From: Phoronis ovalis
Taxonomy: Eukaryota > Phoronida > Phoronidae
Assembly (NCBI GenBank): GCA_028565635.1
Contig: JAOXYB010022513.1
Location: forward strand, 1-52,745
Direction: 5' to 3'
DNA: 52,745 nucleotides
A model generated the notes under the pieces. The model had not been told where the DNA came from. It was given only the letters and a program-made list of their open reading frames with translations, and made no database searches. Each line of letters opens with the position of its first letter. Positions within the stretch are counted from its first letter, which is position 1. Position numbers and translations under genes: made by a program. Below are positions 11,661 to 24,432 of the stretch, one piece after another.

Positions 11661-12453
11661 AAGAAGCATATCAGTGATCTTTCTGACCTTTCTTGTTCTC
11701 AGCAACCATCCAGGAGGCTTTAATTAATTGTATTAAAATTCTGAGGTTTTATCAGAATAAATGCGGTAATTTATTTATATTCTATTTTTTTAATTTAAAC
11801 ATGAATATATACTTTCTTGAACAGAAAACCTCATAGACTCCGGGCTAATTAATAAACTTCAATTGAAACTTGAGCCAGTGCTGTCCAGTGTAACTTCTAA
11901 TCCGAAGTTGGCTTACTTCCGGAATAATTAAAGGGAAAAATAGAAATAAATAAATAACGGTCAGCGGAAACTCGGATTTTAATTAGGATGCTGTTTGGGA
12001 ATCGACACTGACAAGTGCTTGACGAATAAAGCATGTAAAGATTTTGTGGATAATACTTGCCTACATATAGAGAAGGACCAGGTTTAAATCGTAAAACGGA
12101 TACTGTCAGAATCATGTCTGAGCATCTATTTCCGGTAATGAAGCGCGCGATATTTCGATACTGATCGCAGGGAACCTCCACGAATGTTATTGAATGTAAG
12201 TACCTGTCTTCTTGCGTAAATATGTCAGATAAGGCATCGTCGCCATAGCAAACTGCAAGTGCATGGAATGATTGATCCTAGGTGGAGGAGGTAATCCCTG
12301 TTTTATAGCTACTGGGACGTTCTCTCACACGAAATGGTGACTACCAAATCACATGAATTTTAATACGATTTTTCGATACCATGATACTAGCTGTTCATCC
12401 CAGTTTAACTTTATTTTAGAATTATTGTTTACGTCTTTCAGTATTAGTCAGAA

Positions 12454-15400
12454 ATGGGTGGTTTGCTTTCAATTAAGCGGGTGCCTGTAATGGTAGATGA
12501 ACACTGCAGTCCAGAATGCAGTAGCAGATCAAAGGCAGACAAAGAATTTATAGCAGAGGAAGATGCTACTGATGAAAGTTCAAGTGATGATGTGTTTGAA
12601 GATGCTTTGGATTTTGTGGACATCATAAGTTCAACAGGTATATTTTTAAATCTTACGAAATGTACTCCATTATATGTAGCAAAATTACCGGAAATAGATG
12701 CTCAAATACATAGACTTAACAAATAGCTTGTTCAAGTTGGTGAAAAAACTATACCTAATATTGTTCACACAGTTTTAGATCGATTAGGAATAGCCTAACC
12801 AATAATGCACTGTACCTTGGCTAGTAGCTGTTTATGACAGTGCCAAGTATTTGAATAGAAATAGAAATAGGCCAGGTGATGCGTAAATGGCATGCGTTAA
12901 TAAGTAGGATCTGATAATGCATGGATTCAGTATGAAACTGCACAAGTTGCCAAATACTTGGATTTTAAATACTGTACTGCATTTAGTTTAGACGTATAAC
13001 CTTACATTTATTAACAAAGTTGTAAGAACAGCAATTATTGTTCATTGTAATTCTATAGAATTTGTAATGATATTTGTGTTTGGCTTAAGGTAAGTCAGGA
13101 TTATCAAGTGTTTCATTTAACTGCTATTGAGTGTTAACACAAAGGCTATGGACTACCTTATGAATTGTTGAAAAAACCTAAGTGTTGGAGCCTTTTAACT
13201 TTGGACACAACACTATTCCGCAGTCACATCAAGATCAATAGTCTTTTCAGGAACAACAGTATCTCAAAAAGAAAAATGCATAGATGATTCCAACATTACT
13301 GTAGTTGAAGAGAACAGAAGCTGCCAGAAGAATAACAACATCAATGAAAATCAACCGTCTTCTAATCTTAACAGTGTAAGTATGAAGATAGATAAGTTAG
13401 TATCCAGTACTATATAAAGTTAGTTAGTAAAAAGAAATTGAAAACAGAAAACGCTTATGATATTTTATTTCCTGATCTCATACATCTTGGGTGAAGCTAC
13501 TAAATTTTTTCTTGATTAATTATCAATCAACATAGTGTCCTTAAAGTCGGTCCCTTGGAGGGTGTGAATCCTTGTTGATCTGTGCATACAGGTAGTCTGG
13601 GTGAGATATAGAAATTTGTGGTGTGCATAAAGTAAGTCCCTGTGAGGCTTTGTTGCATGTAGCACTTTTTCATGTATATTGAATTATATGTATTACAGGA
13701 CGAGAACCATGTAGGTGTTTGTAATAAAAGTCAGTTTAGTTTAAATCCTGTCGAGACCCTTTCCTCTACTCATATCAACAAGGAAAACAACAAAAATGAA
13801 GACATGCATTCAACTGGACACAACCTTGTTTGGGAAATTGATGTTTCAGGATTTGAACCCCAAAAGAAGACAAAAGCACTTGGTAGGGCTTGTACCATGT
13901 CATGTTTGTCAGTTAGTGCATTGTTTTCTACAAATACTGATTGGTCTGTGTTACAATGTTACAGTTTTAACTATGTTGGTTACTCAAAATGTATCCCTGA
14001 AAAAGTTTCCAGATTAAAATGTTACTTGTATTTTAATTGTATTGCAATTATCAATGCATACAGTTTGCACGTTATTGTTTGTGTGCTTTGATTTAATATA
14101 TGAGAATATTGATGCAATTTTCCTTATGTGTGAGACAAGTACCATGTATCAATACAAAAAAAAATATGAAATTTTACCATGTACTTCTTTTATATCTTAG
14201 TGGCTATCTGTAATATGTGATATAACTGCATTTGCAAAATGTGTTTGCATTCTTTTGTTATTGTTATAGCCAAAAAGCCACCTCTTGGTACTAAAATACC
14301 AAAGTCTGCTACTGTATATAAACCACCAAAGAATGAAGCAACTGCACCTTTACTTGCCGAAAGAAAAGTTCTGAATCTCAGTAGGTGGTGAGTGTATGAT
14401 CAGGATCACTTCAAGTATTTTTATATGTTTACAAAAGTGTAAAGTTGCTCTTTTGTAATTGTTATAGCATTTATTTTTATTTGTTGAGATGTTATGTTTA
14501 AAGTTTTTAAAAATTTGCATAATCTCACATTCATTGGTGGCAGTAGCATATTTAGCTTCAATAAAATTAAAAAAATGTCATTTTACTCGGCAACATATTT
14601 AAAAATGATAATCTAACATACTAAGTATAAGTATATATTATGTAATGTCTATAGGTTGATCACCAATATTATATGTCAAAGGATTTTTGAGATAAATTAA
14701 TAATTTCTTTTTGATCACTGGCCTTTATCGTAAGTTCTTAGTTTCCTAATTATTAAATCTTCTGAAATGCAGTGATAGAATTGGAGACAAAACTCTAATT
14801 TCTTTTGTTTTTGCATGTTTAAGCGTCTTAAATTTCTATAGTTGTGACATTTTCATCACGTTTCTACTACATCCATTTCAATCATCCAGCTAGTCTAAAT
14901 CTAACAATTTCCAATTGCTTGTATCTGCATACTTCTAAAATCATAATAATAATAATTCTTTTTAGGTATTGCATTAGTCGTCCACAGTACAAGACTTCAT
15001 GTGGAATCTCATCACTGGTCTCATGTTGGAATTATCTATTCAGTACTTTGGGTGCAGGAAAGTAAGCAGTTATAGTTTAAGAAAATGTGTGCTCACAATA
15101 GACTATTTGCATGCACTTGGTGGAGCCACCTGTCTCAGACCCAAACGATCCCAGCATGTTGCATTCTGTGAATGAACAATGACGTAGTTCTGCGTGCGCT
15201 CAAGCACTTCATTCGCTGAGCCAAAACCAAACAAAAATCTTCTGTTCCTTGATCTAAGAATTACCCTCCTTTTTGTGAGCATATCATTACATAAATAACT
15301 ATTTATTAATATTTTTTTATTTTGTTAAATTTTCACCAGTTAAAGCTTTTCTAAAGTCAGATGTAAAAAAACAAGTTTTGTGTATAACTAAAGGATGCTG

Positions 15401-18148
15401 GTATTGAAAAGGTCTGACAGTAGCGCCCTCAAGTGCATGCCTATTGTCAGTGGTAAAATAAAGTTTTAAACAATTTTTTCTTAATAATCAAACACTTATG
15501 ATTTACCATTTGCATGTATAATATTATCATAAGTTTGTGTAATGTTTCGTACTATGAAAATGTTCTCAGGATTTACTACCTACATGTCAAGTGGTGACAC
15601 GGATGTGAATCGGCCATTTTCTGATATGTAACACTCACAGATAAATCGGCTGCACATGTTTCCAGTGCATCAAAAATGAAACAGCTGAATGCATTTAAAC
15701 GGAAGCATGTTTTGCATTACCTATAGTAAATGTCACTAGCGAGTACAATAACTTGCAAAGTTGATAAAGGCTGTTCAGCTGTCAGTATCTAGGAGAGGAG
15801 AAAGGCATTTTTTTTGAAAAGCTTACCATCCACAATATATTAATTTTTTTATTGCTTACTATAATATGTACACACATTGGTTAGACACTTTTAAGTGTCT
15901 AAAACCATTCCTAATTCCGTTTGCTGAGCACCTCCTCCCTCCTAAAACCATCTAAAAAAGGAATCATCCTGGACTTCTATATATATCTTATCTATACTGA
16001 TATAATTTTAGTTAAATATAGTTTGAATATTTTATTTCAGTTTGAAACCTATTACACAAGAAGAAGCCCTGAATGTCTTAGGATTCAAACCACCATTTAG
16101 TGAGATAAGGTTTGGTCCATTTACTGGTAACACGACACTGATGAGGTAAGTGCTTATAGCAGAGATCAGACTTTAGAAATTGGGACACATCTATGTGAAA
16201 GGCCATTTGTGCAAAGTTTCTTATGTGTAGGGGGAACAGTTTTTAAAGATGTTGTTTTGAAATATTATTTTAAATTTTCATAATACAGTTGATTTTCCTG
16301 AATAGTTGTGTATGAGGTCATGTAATGTCATTTGCATCATATAACAGTTTGATTTGTAAGCTTCATGGAATAGTTGTTTCTGTCTACTTACCGTACCTTA
16401 GTCCTCATTTTGATTGAAAACACAGGTAGAAATATTTAATAATCTCTGAATTTAAAGCTAGTATCTTTGCATACAATTTCAGGTGGTTTCGTAAGCTAAA
16501 TGAACATTACAAAGTTCGAGGACGTGGCTATTTTATGTATAAACCTTGTGGTCGAAATAAAACATACGGAATTTCATCAGCTGATGCACTGTACACACTG
16601 AAACAAGCATTGCGTGAAACTGATACAACGTTCATTTATCACTGTCAGAATCATTACTTCTGTCCAATTGGATTTGAAGATGTTCCTTTACAGACAACAC
16701 AGGCATTTAGGTATGAAAATGTTTTAATTGTGTCCCCATTACATGTATATAGTTTAGCCATAATGATAAGCTTGTGTAAATTGATATTAATAAAGAAAAA
16801 TATAACATGAAAATTCCTGTTTAGCTCATGCTGTTAAGCAAGTCTGCAGCTCAATCATGAGCCATGGCTGTATATACTCAAGAGTTACAACTATGATGAT
16901 TTAGAGAATTATAGTAATATATAATTTTAAGAAGTTTTAGTGTTTAGAATCTGGTATATTTTCAATTGATTTGATAAGAGGCTGTTCAGACACTACTGGA
17001 TTGTGTACTAGTTTCAGTGTCAGACAGTGAAGAGCATAACGAAAGCAGTAAAGTTATCCTGGAATAATCTCACTTTGTTGTTCCCTTTTTGTCACATGTT
17101 CTATTCAAAATGCACAAATTTTATTTGCTAATTCTCAGTTGTCTGCAAAATATACAGATAGGTATTGTATGCATAGTAAATTTTTTTTTTGTATTTTTAG
17201 CACGGAATTAAGGCAAGATGATGTGGAAACATGGATTTTAATCGGTGATACAAGTAGGAATCATCCGGTAATTCATTGTAAAAGGTATTAAAATATCTTT
17301 AGCTTAAATTTTGATACTTTTCCTTATCCTTAATTTTAGACGAAAAATAATGTTTGTCATGGCCATTTAACCGTCAAACAATAATTGACTTCTTAAGTGA
17401 ATCATCTTACGTGAAGAGGCATGCAACTGCTTACAACCATATTGTTTATGTTTATCTATCTATGCATGGATTTCTATAGAAAAGCATCATCAACACTAAA
17501 GAAACAGTTTTCAGGTAGCAGAACTGCACAGAATATATTGGGATCGTGATATTATAACAACCACGTATTACTGTATCCCAGCGATTTCTGTTGTTATGGT
17601 GATAAAAGTTTCCTATTGAAAGCTGTTCTGAAATGTGATGTAGGTGTATAGTTAGATGGCCATGACAATGATACTTTGCACATATTACCTACATATCGGC
17701 TTGGAAATACTTTGGTCAGATCATTTACCTCAATAGACACAATTTGCTCAAGTCACACATAAGCTATGTATTTGTAAGTCATATCTGATATGATAACATC
17801 GCCTTTTGTAATATTAAGAATTTAGTTAGATGATCCGTATTTGATTTTTGCTGTAGGTGGGAAGATGTATCACAAGATCTGAATAACAAAAATCCAGACT
17901 ACCTTGACATCAGACGATTATGGAAAGGTCCACAAAAAAGGAATACAAAAAAAGTTGGTGGAAATCTACATTGTATAATGGCTTTCAAACGAAGTCAATG
18001 GCAAGGGGTGAAACCTAAGAGGAGTTTCATCAAAAAGAAGTCTGCGTCTCGAAAAAATGTTGATTCCGATTCCGGTGGCTCTGATACTTTAGAAAAAATG
18101 GAGAATGAGAGTGATAAAGAGAGTATAGATTCTGATTGCAGTGAATGA
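12454..18148 (+). CDS. BIVM: BIVM, basic immunoglobulin-like variable motif-containing protein
   Basis: Nine coding exons join in phase: 12454-12637, 13251-13375, 13699-13882, 14270-14387, 14966-15061, 16041-16145, 16483-16710, 17201-17284 and 17857-18148 (stop TGA), giving 471 aa against about 503 in human. The N-terminal 190 residues are acidic/polar and poorly conserved. Residues 204-430 hold the conserved core, with blocks [49 protein letters not shown] and [14 protein letters not shown]. The tail is basic then acidic (Ser/Asp/Glu). The molecular function of BIVM is not established. The start MGGLLS could be N-myristoylated (inference). The second exon (13251-13375) has no independent protein support beyond an open phase and good splice sites. 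In vertebrates BIVM neighbours ERCC5; that gene is not seen here. Confidence 0.9.
15098..15260. repeat. Dispersed repeat with TTGGTGGAGCCAC motif in BIVM intron 5
   Basis: The sequence from ATAGACTATTTGCATGCA through TTGGTGGAGCCACC, CGATCCCAGCAT and CTGTGAATGAA is related to 23013-23212 in a GPATCH3 intron, where the same ATAGACTATTTGCAT block occurs in reverse. Right boundary uncertain. Probably a short inverted-repeat transposon. Confidence 0.6.
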
Positions 18149-19326
18149 CTTGTCTTTCATAGTCTGAGGGAAAGAAATTATTATTATTGGGTAACGTATT
18201 CCAGTTGGTGTCTTTTGGACCAACTGAAGTCGCTCAAGTACTGACAAGCAGCAAAGGACATTGGTGCCCACCACATTGAGTGTATTGGTAGAGAAAAAAG
18301 GTTTCATGTTGCTATGCTTTTATAAGGGTAGTGTGTTACCTAGGACTCTTGATCATGAACATGTTGTATCAGAGAGTAGTAGCATTCAAATATAGCAGCA
18401 TAAGTTGTTTTGTTTTTAACTGTTATCCACTCAAACCACAGTAAAGAATTCTATAAATTTAAAGTACGATTAAATGTAGTTTAATTTGTAAATGGTCATT
18501 GTTTTATTGTCTTAATTATATAATGTGGTCTTATTTGGTATAAATAAGACATAAGAATGTACATTCCATCCAAATTTTAGCATTTTATACTAGCTTTATA
18601 CTTTTTGCCTTTGTGATCTTTATTTATGTTACAAATAGTATACTGATTTTCTCAGAATATTCTTTCGCTAATGCAGTGAAAGTTTAATTTTTTTATCACT
18701 ATTTTGTCTTTATGCGTTTGCATTGTTTGCTAACATATTTTACATTTCTGTCACAATGATGTTTGAAAAAAATTTATTTTTATTTAAATAAATTCATATT
18801 TTATTATGTGTTATAGAAAGCTTGTAGTAATAACGCGTGTGAGTATACCTTGTCTTATAAAACAATTAATGAAGAAAACATGATGTGACAATATTCCAAT
18901 ACGCCCAATAGATGGCGCAAAAATTCACTGCAATAATAAGTTCGTTTACAGGCAGTTTATAGCAATAGTAAGTAAATTATGTAATAATATTTTGCATAGT
19001 AATTGGAGGAAAGAATTATAAATTATTGATACAAATTAAATGTAACTAATATTAATTTCCTCATCTTTTGTATAAAACTATAATTTCTAGTAACGTAATA
19101 ACCAGATTGTTAAATAGGTCAAATTGTATGGATAACCAAGACTCTTGGCAAGAGGATGCAGAAAGAACTTAACTTGGTTCACGTAAATATATCATCCGTT
19201 AACGTTTAGATGATATAAAAATGATGCATTTCTAATATTTTATCGGCGTGAATAATTGGTGTGTGTACTAGACGTCTCCAAACTGATATAATTGAAATTT
19301 GCTGCTCGTAAAAACCTTCCACAAAG
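18149..19326. other. BIVM 3' region and BIVM-GPATCH3 intergenic spacer
   Basis: AT-rich non-coding sequence. An AATAAA at 18787-18792 is a reasonable BIVM polyadenylation signal, implying a 3' UTR of about 650 nt. The remaining 0.5 kb before the GPATCH3 ATG must contain its promoter and 5' UTR. No repeat or extra gene recognised. Confidence 0.6.
18787..18792 (+). promoter_or_regulatory. Candidate BIVM polyadenylation signal
   Basis: AATAAA about 640 bp after the BIVM stop, in an AT-rich stretch followed by T/G-rich sequence. It is the most convincing candidate among the AT-rich possibilities. Confidence 0.5.
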
Positions 19327-22300
19327 ATGAACGGCACTGGCGTCGCAGAAGAAAGTTGTTACGCTTTAATTGGAAATATACCTCATGATTATCATTCTAG
19401 TGACCTCCGAAATTACTTTTCACAGTTCATTGAATCAGGAGGATTTTCTTGTTTTCATTTTCGACACAGACCAGAAGTGAAAGTGAACATAAAAGATGGT
19501 ATTAAAACAGACTCTTTATCCAAACAAAGTAGTACTTCTAGTCAGTCTAGTTCTAAATACCATACACAATCCGCGAATCCAAAAACATGCTGTGTTGTTA
19601 AAATGACTCCCACTAAACGTGAAGAATTTATAAAAATGTATGACAGAAAGCACTGGTTAGACAGAAATGGAGATTCAATACCACCTGTCTGTTTAATTGA
19701 AAAAATCAAGACTGCTTCTAATGCATCAGGTAAATGTGTATAGTCAGAAGCACCCAATAAGGATAATTTGTTATGGCTTTATATAGCAAACCAACATATT
19801 TTTTTACGTGTTTCATGTTTAGATAAAGTATTTGGTAATATAGCTTGGAAGGCCATCTCTGTTCCCCACTAAAAATGTGGGGGAAGTCATCTGCTAGCTG
19901 AAATTTGCAAACAAGATGTTGTTTCATGGTGTTTCACTGTTAAATAATCATTAATGGTGTTGATGTGGAGAATCAGATCTGTTCCCCATTACCAGCTGGA
20001 TGAAGTGTTTATGGTTTGCCAGCCAGCCAGACTCGCCTGGGGAACAGATATTATGGAGAACAAACTCGGTGGGTGCTTCCGTGTAGTACCTGTAGGTAGT
20101 CTAGCTGTTCATGTATCACTCCAATTACTCTTTAGTGGCACTTACAGCCATTTTATACTGTAGAAAATTACGTTTTTTCATACTTATTAGAAGGCATAAA
20201 TTCACAAGTTCACAAGTCCAGAGTTTATATGAAGAGCTTCATTTATTCTGTATCAGTTCTGCAAAATGCGAGTGTACAATATGTGTGTTAGCGGTATGGA
20301 ATACGAGTGGGTACTCCTGCAATGCAACCATGTTAATTTACAAATAACAGAAGTATAATTAAACTATTTTCCTTATATCTATGTACACTATATACAAAGT
20401 TTGACGTTGTATCTGCACTCAAAACATAGAAATGTACAAACATAAATTTTAAAAATGATTTGAAGCTTACCCGCAAAATGTACAATATTTTATGTGTGTT
20501 AGCGGTATGGAATACGAGGGGCTACTGACCAAGTTGGCACGCAATTGCAACAAAAAAATAATAGATGATGAGTTTAGCCAATCAGATGTGTTTATTTTAA
20601 TGTCAGATAACACAGTGAAATAAGAATTGTCTAGTTACGAATGCATTCATAGTAATTGTCGTAATTACAGGTAACACATGGTGAAATAAGGATTGTTCGG
20701 GTACAAATACGTTCATAGTAATTGTCAATTACTGCACAGTGTTCTTCATAGGCAGATTGGAGTGACAGGAGAGCACACACTTTTCGTGTCCTTTCAATTG
20801 TCTCCATCTAAGTTCATATTTTTTGCAGATTTTGCACTATGTAGAGAATAGGTTTTCTAACATATTACCATAAACTGTAATGTATGCTTAGTAGTGTGTA
20901 CATCTAGAAATGTTTTTTGTACCAGGAGCTTAATTATTGTCGGAGTTTCATGAAAGTCTTACTTACAGTTCTATAAATACATGTATATATTTATTGGTGA
21001 CTGTAAAATAATGGCTTTACCTTGCCAGTTTCACTCAAGGAGCAGCATCACATTACAACTACATATATAGCTACTTACAGACATAACATCTGGACCTACT
21101 CTCTTTCTCAGCCCTAATGTACTATAATAATTTTTCTAATAGTCGCATACAGCAAACTGGTCACACTTTTTACTGTACCAAATTATTCTTTGAGCTTGTT
21201 TTCTAGTAGATATCTAAGTTTACTGCTTGAATTCAAATTGTCTTTCAACACTTTGCAGGTTGCAATCCATACAAAACTCGACAAGAGCAAAAGGCAATAC
21301 CACCAGACAGAGAAGAATTCACTCAAGAGGATTTGAATAAACTTGCAGAGTTGCATCCTCCTGATGTAATGCCCAATGGTAATGTAGGAACCACAACAAA
21401 AACATTTTTGGAATTTATTCGTACTTGTCGTCTTCCCCCAATTGTGATAAAGAAACTTGGACTCACTTTCCCTAAAACAAGAAGCAATAAGAAATATGGG
21501 AATGTGCCATTTGATTATGGGGGTGTGTTAGAACCTGGAGATGGTGAAGAACAGACTGTTATAAGTGGAACTGGACATGAATTGGAGAATGAAAACATGC
21601 ATATAATGGAGGGTATTCAGAAGAAGAAAGACCAATTAGCAAGAGAGATAGAAGCAAAAGCGGAAGGACATGCTAATAATGAAGTTAATGACAGTGATTC
21701 TGGAGATGTAAGTTTTTGGAACAATCGGTATTTATGTGATGTATCTGTGTTTCTTTTCTTCATGCTTTGAATTCTGGTCTCAGCCCCTATGCTCCAAATT
21801 CAAGCACAGATCACTCAAAAATCCTTTGATGTTTCTGAAGTTAAAACACTTTCTGCTCTGTTGTAATAACCTTGTCAAGTTAAATATGTTAGCTCTTTTA
21901 TCATTCCATGTAGGACAATGACACATGTGAAGAGTGGGAACGACACGAAGCCTTGTATGATGACCCAACTAACCAAGAAAGGAATAAAGAAAGACTGTAT
22001 GAGGAAGAAATAGAATTAAAGTGGGAAAAGGGTGGTAGTGGGCTTGTATTCTATACTGATGCTCAGTATTGGCAAGAAAAAGAGGAAGGAGGTACAGTAG
22101 TACTAATGCTAATATTGCATCTATATTCAATTTGTTAATCTAACAAGTTCCGTTCGTTAGACCAAACATGGAATGTAATTTAGATGTACAATACCTAATA
22201 GATAACACAGAGAAAATGACCAACTTTACAAAAAGTGGCTACTGACAATAAGAAATTATGCAAATAGATTATAGCTTCTTCTAAATATTTAGTCTATACC

Positions 22301-23953
22301 CTTCTAGGGATGCTACTACATTTGTCAAAAATTTAAAAACAGGTTGAGACATCAAAATTCTTATTTTAGATTTTGATGAGCAGACTGCTGATGACTGGGA
22401 TGTAGATATGTCTGTGTATTACGAAGCAGATGGTGGCGACAAAGATGCTAAAGATTACGTGCAGATGAGGAGAGAAAAAAGGCTGAGAGATGGTTTAGAA
22501 CAAGAAACTGTGTTTAAGAAAAAGAAAACTTGGGAAAATCACAATGGTTTAAAAATTGGCAAGTTTGAAAAGCATACAAAGGTATTGTGATATATTTCTT
22601 TAAGTAAACTTTCTAAAATTATGTAGAAATGAATTTATGAAAGTCTTTCATTATGTCTAGTATCAATGTAATTAAGCATTTTATAAGCTGTTTTGAATTC
22701 ACATTATGTGTGTGCATTAAAATGATTGGCACTTCGTTATTTAACTATAACAAGAAAGATAATTTATAGTACATTTATTTAAATTCACTGTAGGGTGCTG
22801 GAAGAAAAATCATGGTGCAGCAAGGTTGGCGTGAAGGTCAAGCACTTGGTACAGAGTGGAATCCTGGTATAGCAGATGCTCTTGATAACGAAGGTCAACA
22901 TCCCTCAGATAAATCTGGATTTGGGTAAGGTTGCTTAGGCACTTATCTCACATATTCGAATTCTTGGAACAGTTATAATTGTCTTTTGAATAATTACAGA
23001 TATTTAGGATTATAGACACTGCAAACCCTCACGGGCATGTACATGGTGGAGCCATGATCACTAAGTGAGCCCGAAAGATCCGATCATACTGGTTTTGTGA
23101 ATAGAATCAAGTTAGCACATTGTGCATTCCCGAAATTCACGTTTAGCTTCATGCAATGATTATGCCAGTGGCTCCACCAAGTGTATACATGTATGCAAAT
23201 AGTCTATTGTAGTTTTCCAGTGTTGCCGTTCTGTGAGCAAAATCATCAAACTTTAATGCAATTTTGTCACTAAATAATTGAAATGGGGTTTTGTGTTATT
23301 TTGCCATGTATTTAATATTAAAGCTAACAAGATTTATTTTCTATCTTTTCCTGGTGGACCTGATTTGAAACAGTAACTACAAAATATCCTGATTCCAATC
23401 TAAATAATGTGATGTATGGTGTCGATTTTTCAACCGCACTTAGCAATGGCAAGAAAGAATTTATGCAACTACATGATGCCATCTCATGTATTTTCAAGCA
23501 TCACATCAGAATATTTTCATTTATTTCTCATAAAAATCTTGTTCATTGTGAATGACCATTCCCAGTGAACTCTGATCTTAAAAGTTGCTATATACCTATC
23601 TTATTCACAAATAATACCAGTCTAAGTAACTGCCTGATGGTACTTTATTTTGAAAGGTACCAGATTAGTGGTAGCTGAAGTGTGCTAAGATTGAAATAGC
23701 TTCTGATCAGGTACGCCATACCATATATGATATGTGGATATAAATTTAATATATATTGTATTTTAGATATCGTGGCGAAAAAATTAATACATACACAGGT
23801 GCTACAAAACACGGGCGTGATCAGGATGTGATTATTTCAACAATCTATGATAATCCAATGGAAACTGACCCTGTGGAACCACTTCTGAGAAGATCTGACC
23901 CGTATCACATTACATATAGACAAGAATTCAAAAAAGCCTCAGAAAACAAGTGA
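19327..23953 (+). CDS. GPATCH3: G-patch domain-containing protein 3
   Basis: Six exons in phase: 19327-19729, 21259-21707, 21914-22091, 22370-22581, 22794-22924 and 23767-23953 (stop TGA), giving 519 aa versus 525 in human. Family landmarks occur in order: N-terminal YALIGNIPHDYHSSDLRNYF and RHRPE (RNA-recognition-like fold), CRLPP..FPKTRSNKKYGNVPF, acidic linker, EEWERHEALYDD, EEEIELKWEKGGSGLVFYTD, QTADDWDVDMSVYYEADGGD, the G-patch around residues 412-465 (GRKIMVQQGWREGQALG) and the C-terminal ISTIYDNP..LLRR block. G-patch proteins usually bind RNA or activate DEAH helicases; in human cells GPATCH3 is nuclear and reported to dampen RIG-I/MAVS signalling. A transposon inserted 15 bp after the exon 1 splice donor. 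Confidence 0.95.
19745..20081. mobile_element. CAGAAGCACCCA-family element in GPATCH3 intron 1
   Basis: Starts CAGAAGCACCCA at 19745 and ends TGGGTGCTTCCG at 20081. Flanks TATAGT (19739-19744) and TGTAGT (20082-20087) are a 6-bp duplication with one difference. It lacks an internal AAGCTGATTTTTTT..ACCAGCC segment that the 6414 and 9274 copies keep. It is only 15 bp from the exon 1 donor (GT at 19730) and leaves that donor intact. Its left end plus the adjoining exon was the source of the fragment in the SORD intron. Confidence 0.87.
23013..23212. repeat. Short inverted-repeat element in GPATCH3 intron 5
   Basis: The left arm reads GCATGTACATGGTGGAGCCA (23035-23054) and the right arm GTGGCTCCACCAAGTGTATAC, which is its approximate inverse. 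An outer block ATGCAAATAGTCTATTGT on the right is the inverse of the block at 15098. No coding potential. Probably a MITE; boundaries are approximate. Confidence 0.6.
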
Positions 23954-24157
23954 TTAAATCAACATTTTCAAGTTTCTGCACTGGTAATGTTTGGTGTATA
24001 TTCAGGGTATACACCATGTAATTTATTTCGGACTTACATTAAAAGTGGTGTTACTTTATAATGTATTCAGTTTACAAGAAAAAGTACAATATTAACTCAA
24101 TGTAATTTATTTTTAGACATAATGTCCATTTGCATGTACAAAAACATGTTCACAAAA

Positions 24158-24163
24158 AATAAA
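24158..24163 (+). promoter_or_regulatory. Candidate GPATCH3 polyadenylation signal
   Basis: AATAAA about 205 bp after the GPATCH3 stop, in AAAAAATAAAAATATTT context. Confidence 0.55.
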
Positions 24164-24426
24164 AATATTTTTAAAAACTAACAATTGGTAAAGACAGATA
24201 TTGCACTACCATTCTTGAATAGTTATTTGTAAAAAAAATTTAAAATTACAATTTGAATGATTACAGATGCAAGCTTAATACTGTTAAGCCTACAGACTCG
24301 ATGCACATATTAATAACATAAATTATGCAATTTACTCATATTAAATTTTCATAATCGTTGTACCTGAGTATTATCCATTTTAATAATCTTTGGTAATGTT
24401 TGTATCAATACTCTAGAACACCTAAA

Positions 24427-24432
24427 TTTATT
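24427..24432 (-). promoter_or_regulatory. AATAAA abutting the LRR gene stop codon
   Basis: The stop TAA (24433-24435) is followed with no gap by AATAAA on the minus strand. If used, the 3' UTR would be only about 15-25 nt. The only other candidate I noticed is an ATTAAA variant near 24375. Confidence 0.4.

Larger units (their letters stand above)
9873..12453. other. Intergenic region between divergent SORD and BIVM
   Basis: This holds the SORD 5' flank duplicated from around 2107-2510, a TIR element at 10121-10520, a pyrimidine-rich CTTT tract at about 10576-10684, a diverged reverse-oriented CAGAAGCACCCA-family copy at about 11340-11660, and the BIVM upstream region. A CTTTCAG acceptor-like site about 13 bp before the BIVM ATG suggests an untranslated first exon upstream. 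Open frames at 10783-10968 and 11897-12181 show no recognisable family. Confidence 0.6.
23954..24432. other. Convergent 3' region of GPATCH3 and the LRR gene
   Basis: Both genes end into this 479-bp AT-rich gap. AATAAA at 24158-24163 (plus) fits GPATCH3. On the minus strand AATAAA lies at 24427-24432, directly after the LRR gene stop codon. Nothing else recognised. Confidence 0.65.

Noticed and set aside
11897-12181. 94-codon minus-strand frame upstream of BIVM
   Set aside because: No domain recognised and no exon structure; it lies in the probable BIVM promoter region.
12444-12626. Ser-rich minus-strand frame
   Set aside because: Antisense shadow of BIVM exon 1.
21780-21968. 62-codon minus-strand frame
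   Set aside because: Overlaps GPATCH3 exon 3 on the other strand and has no family resemblance.
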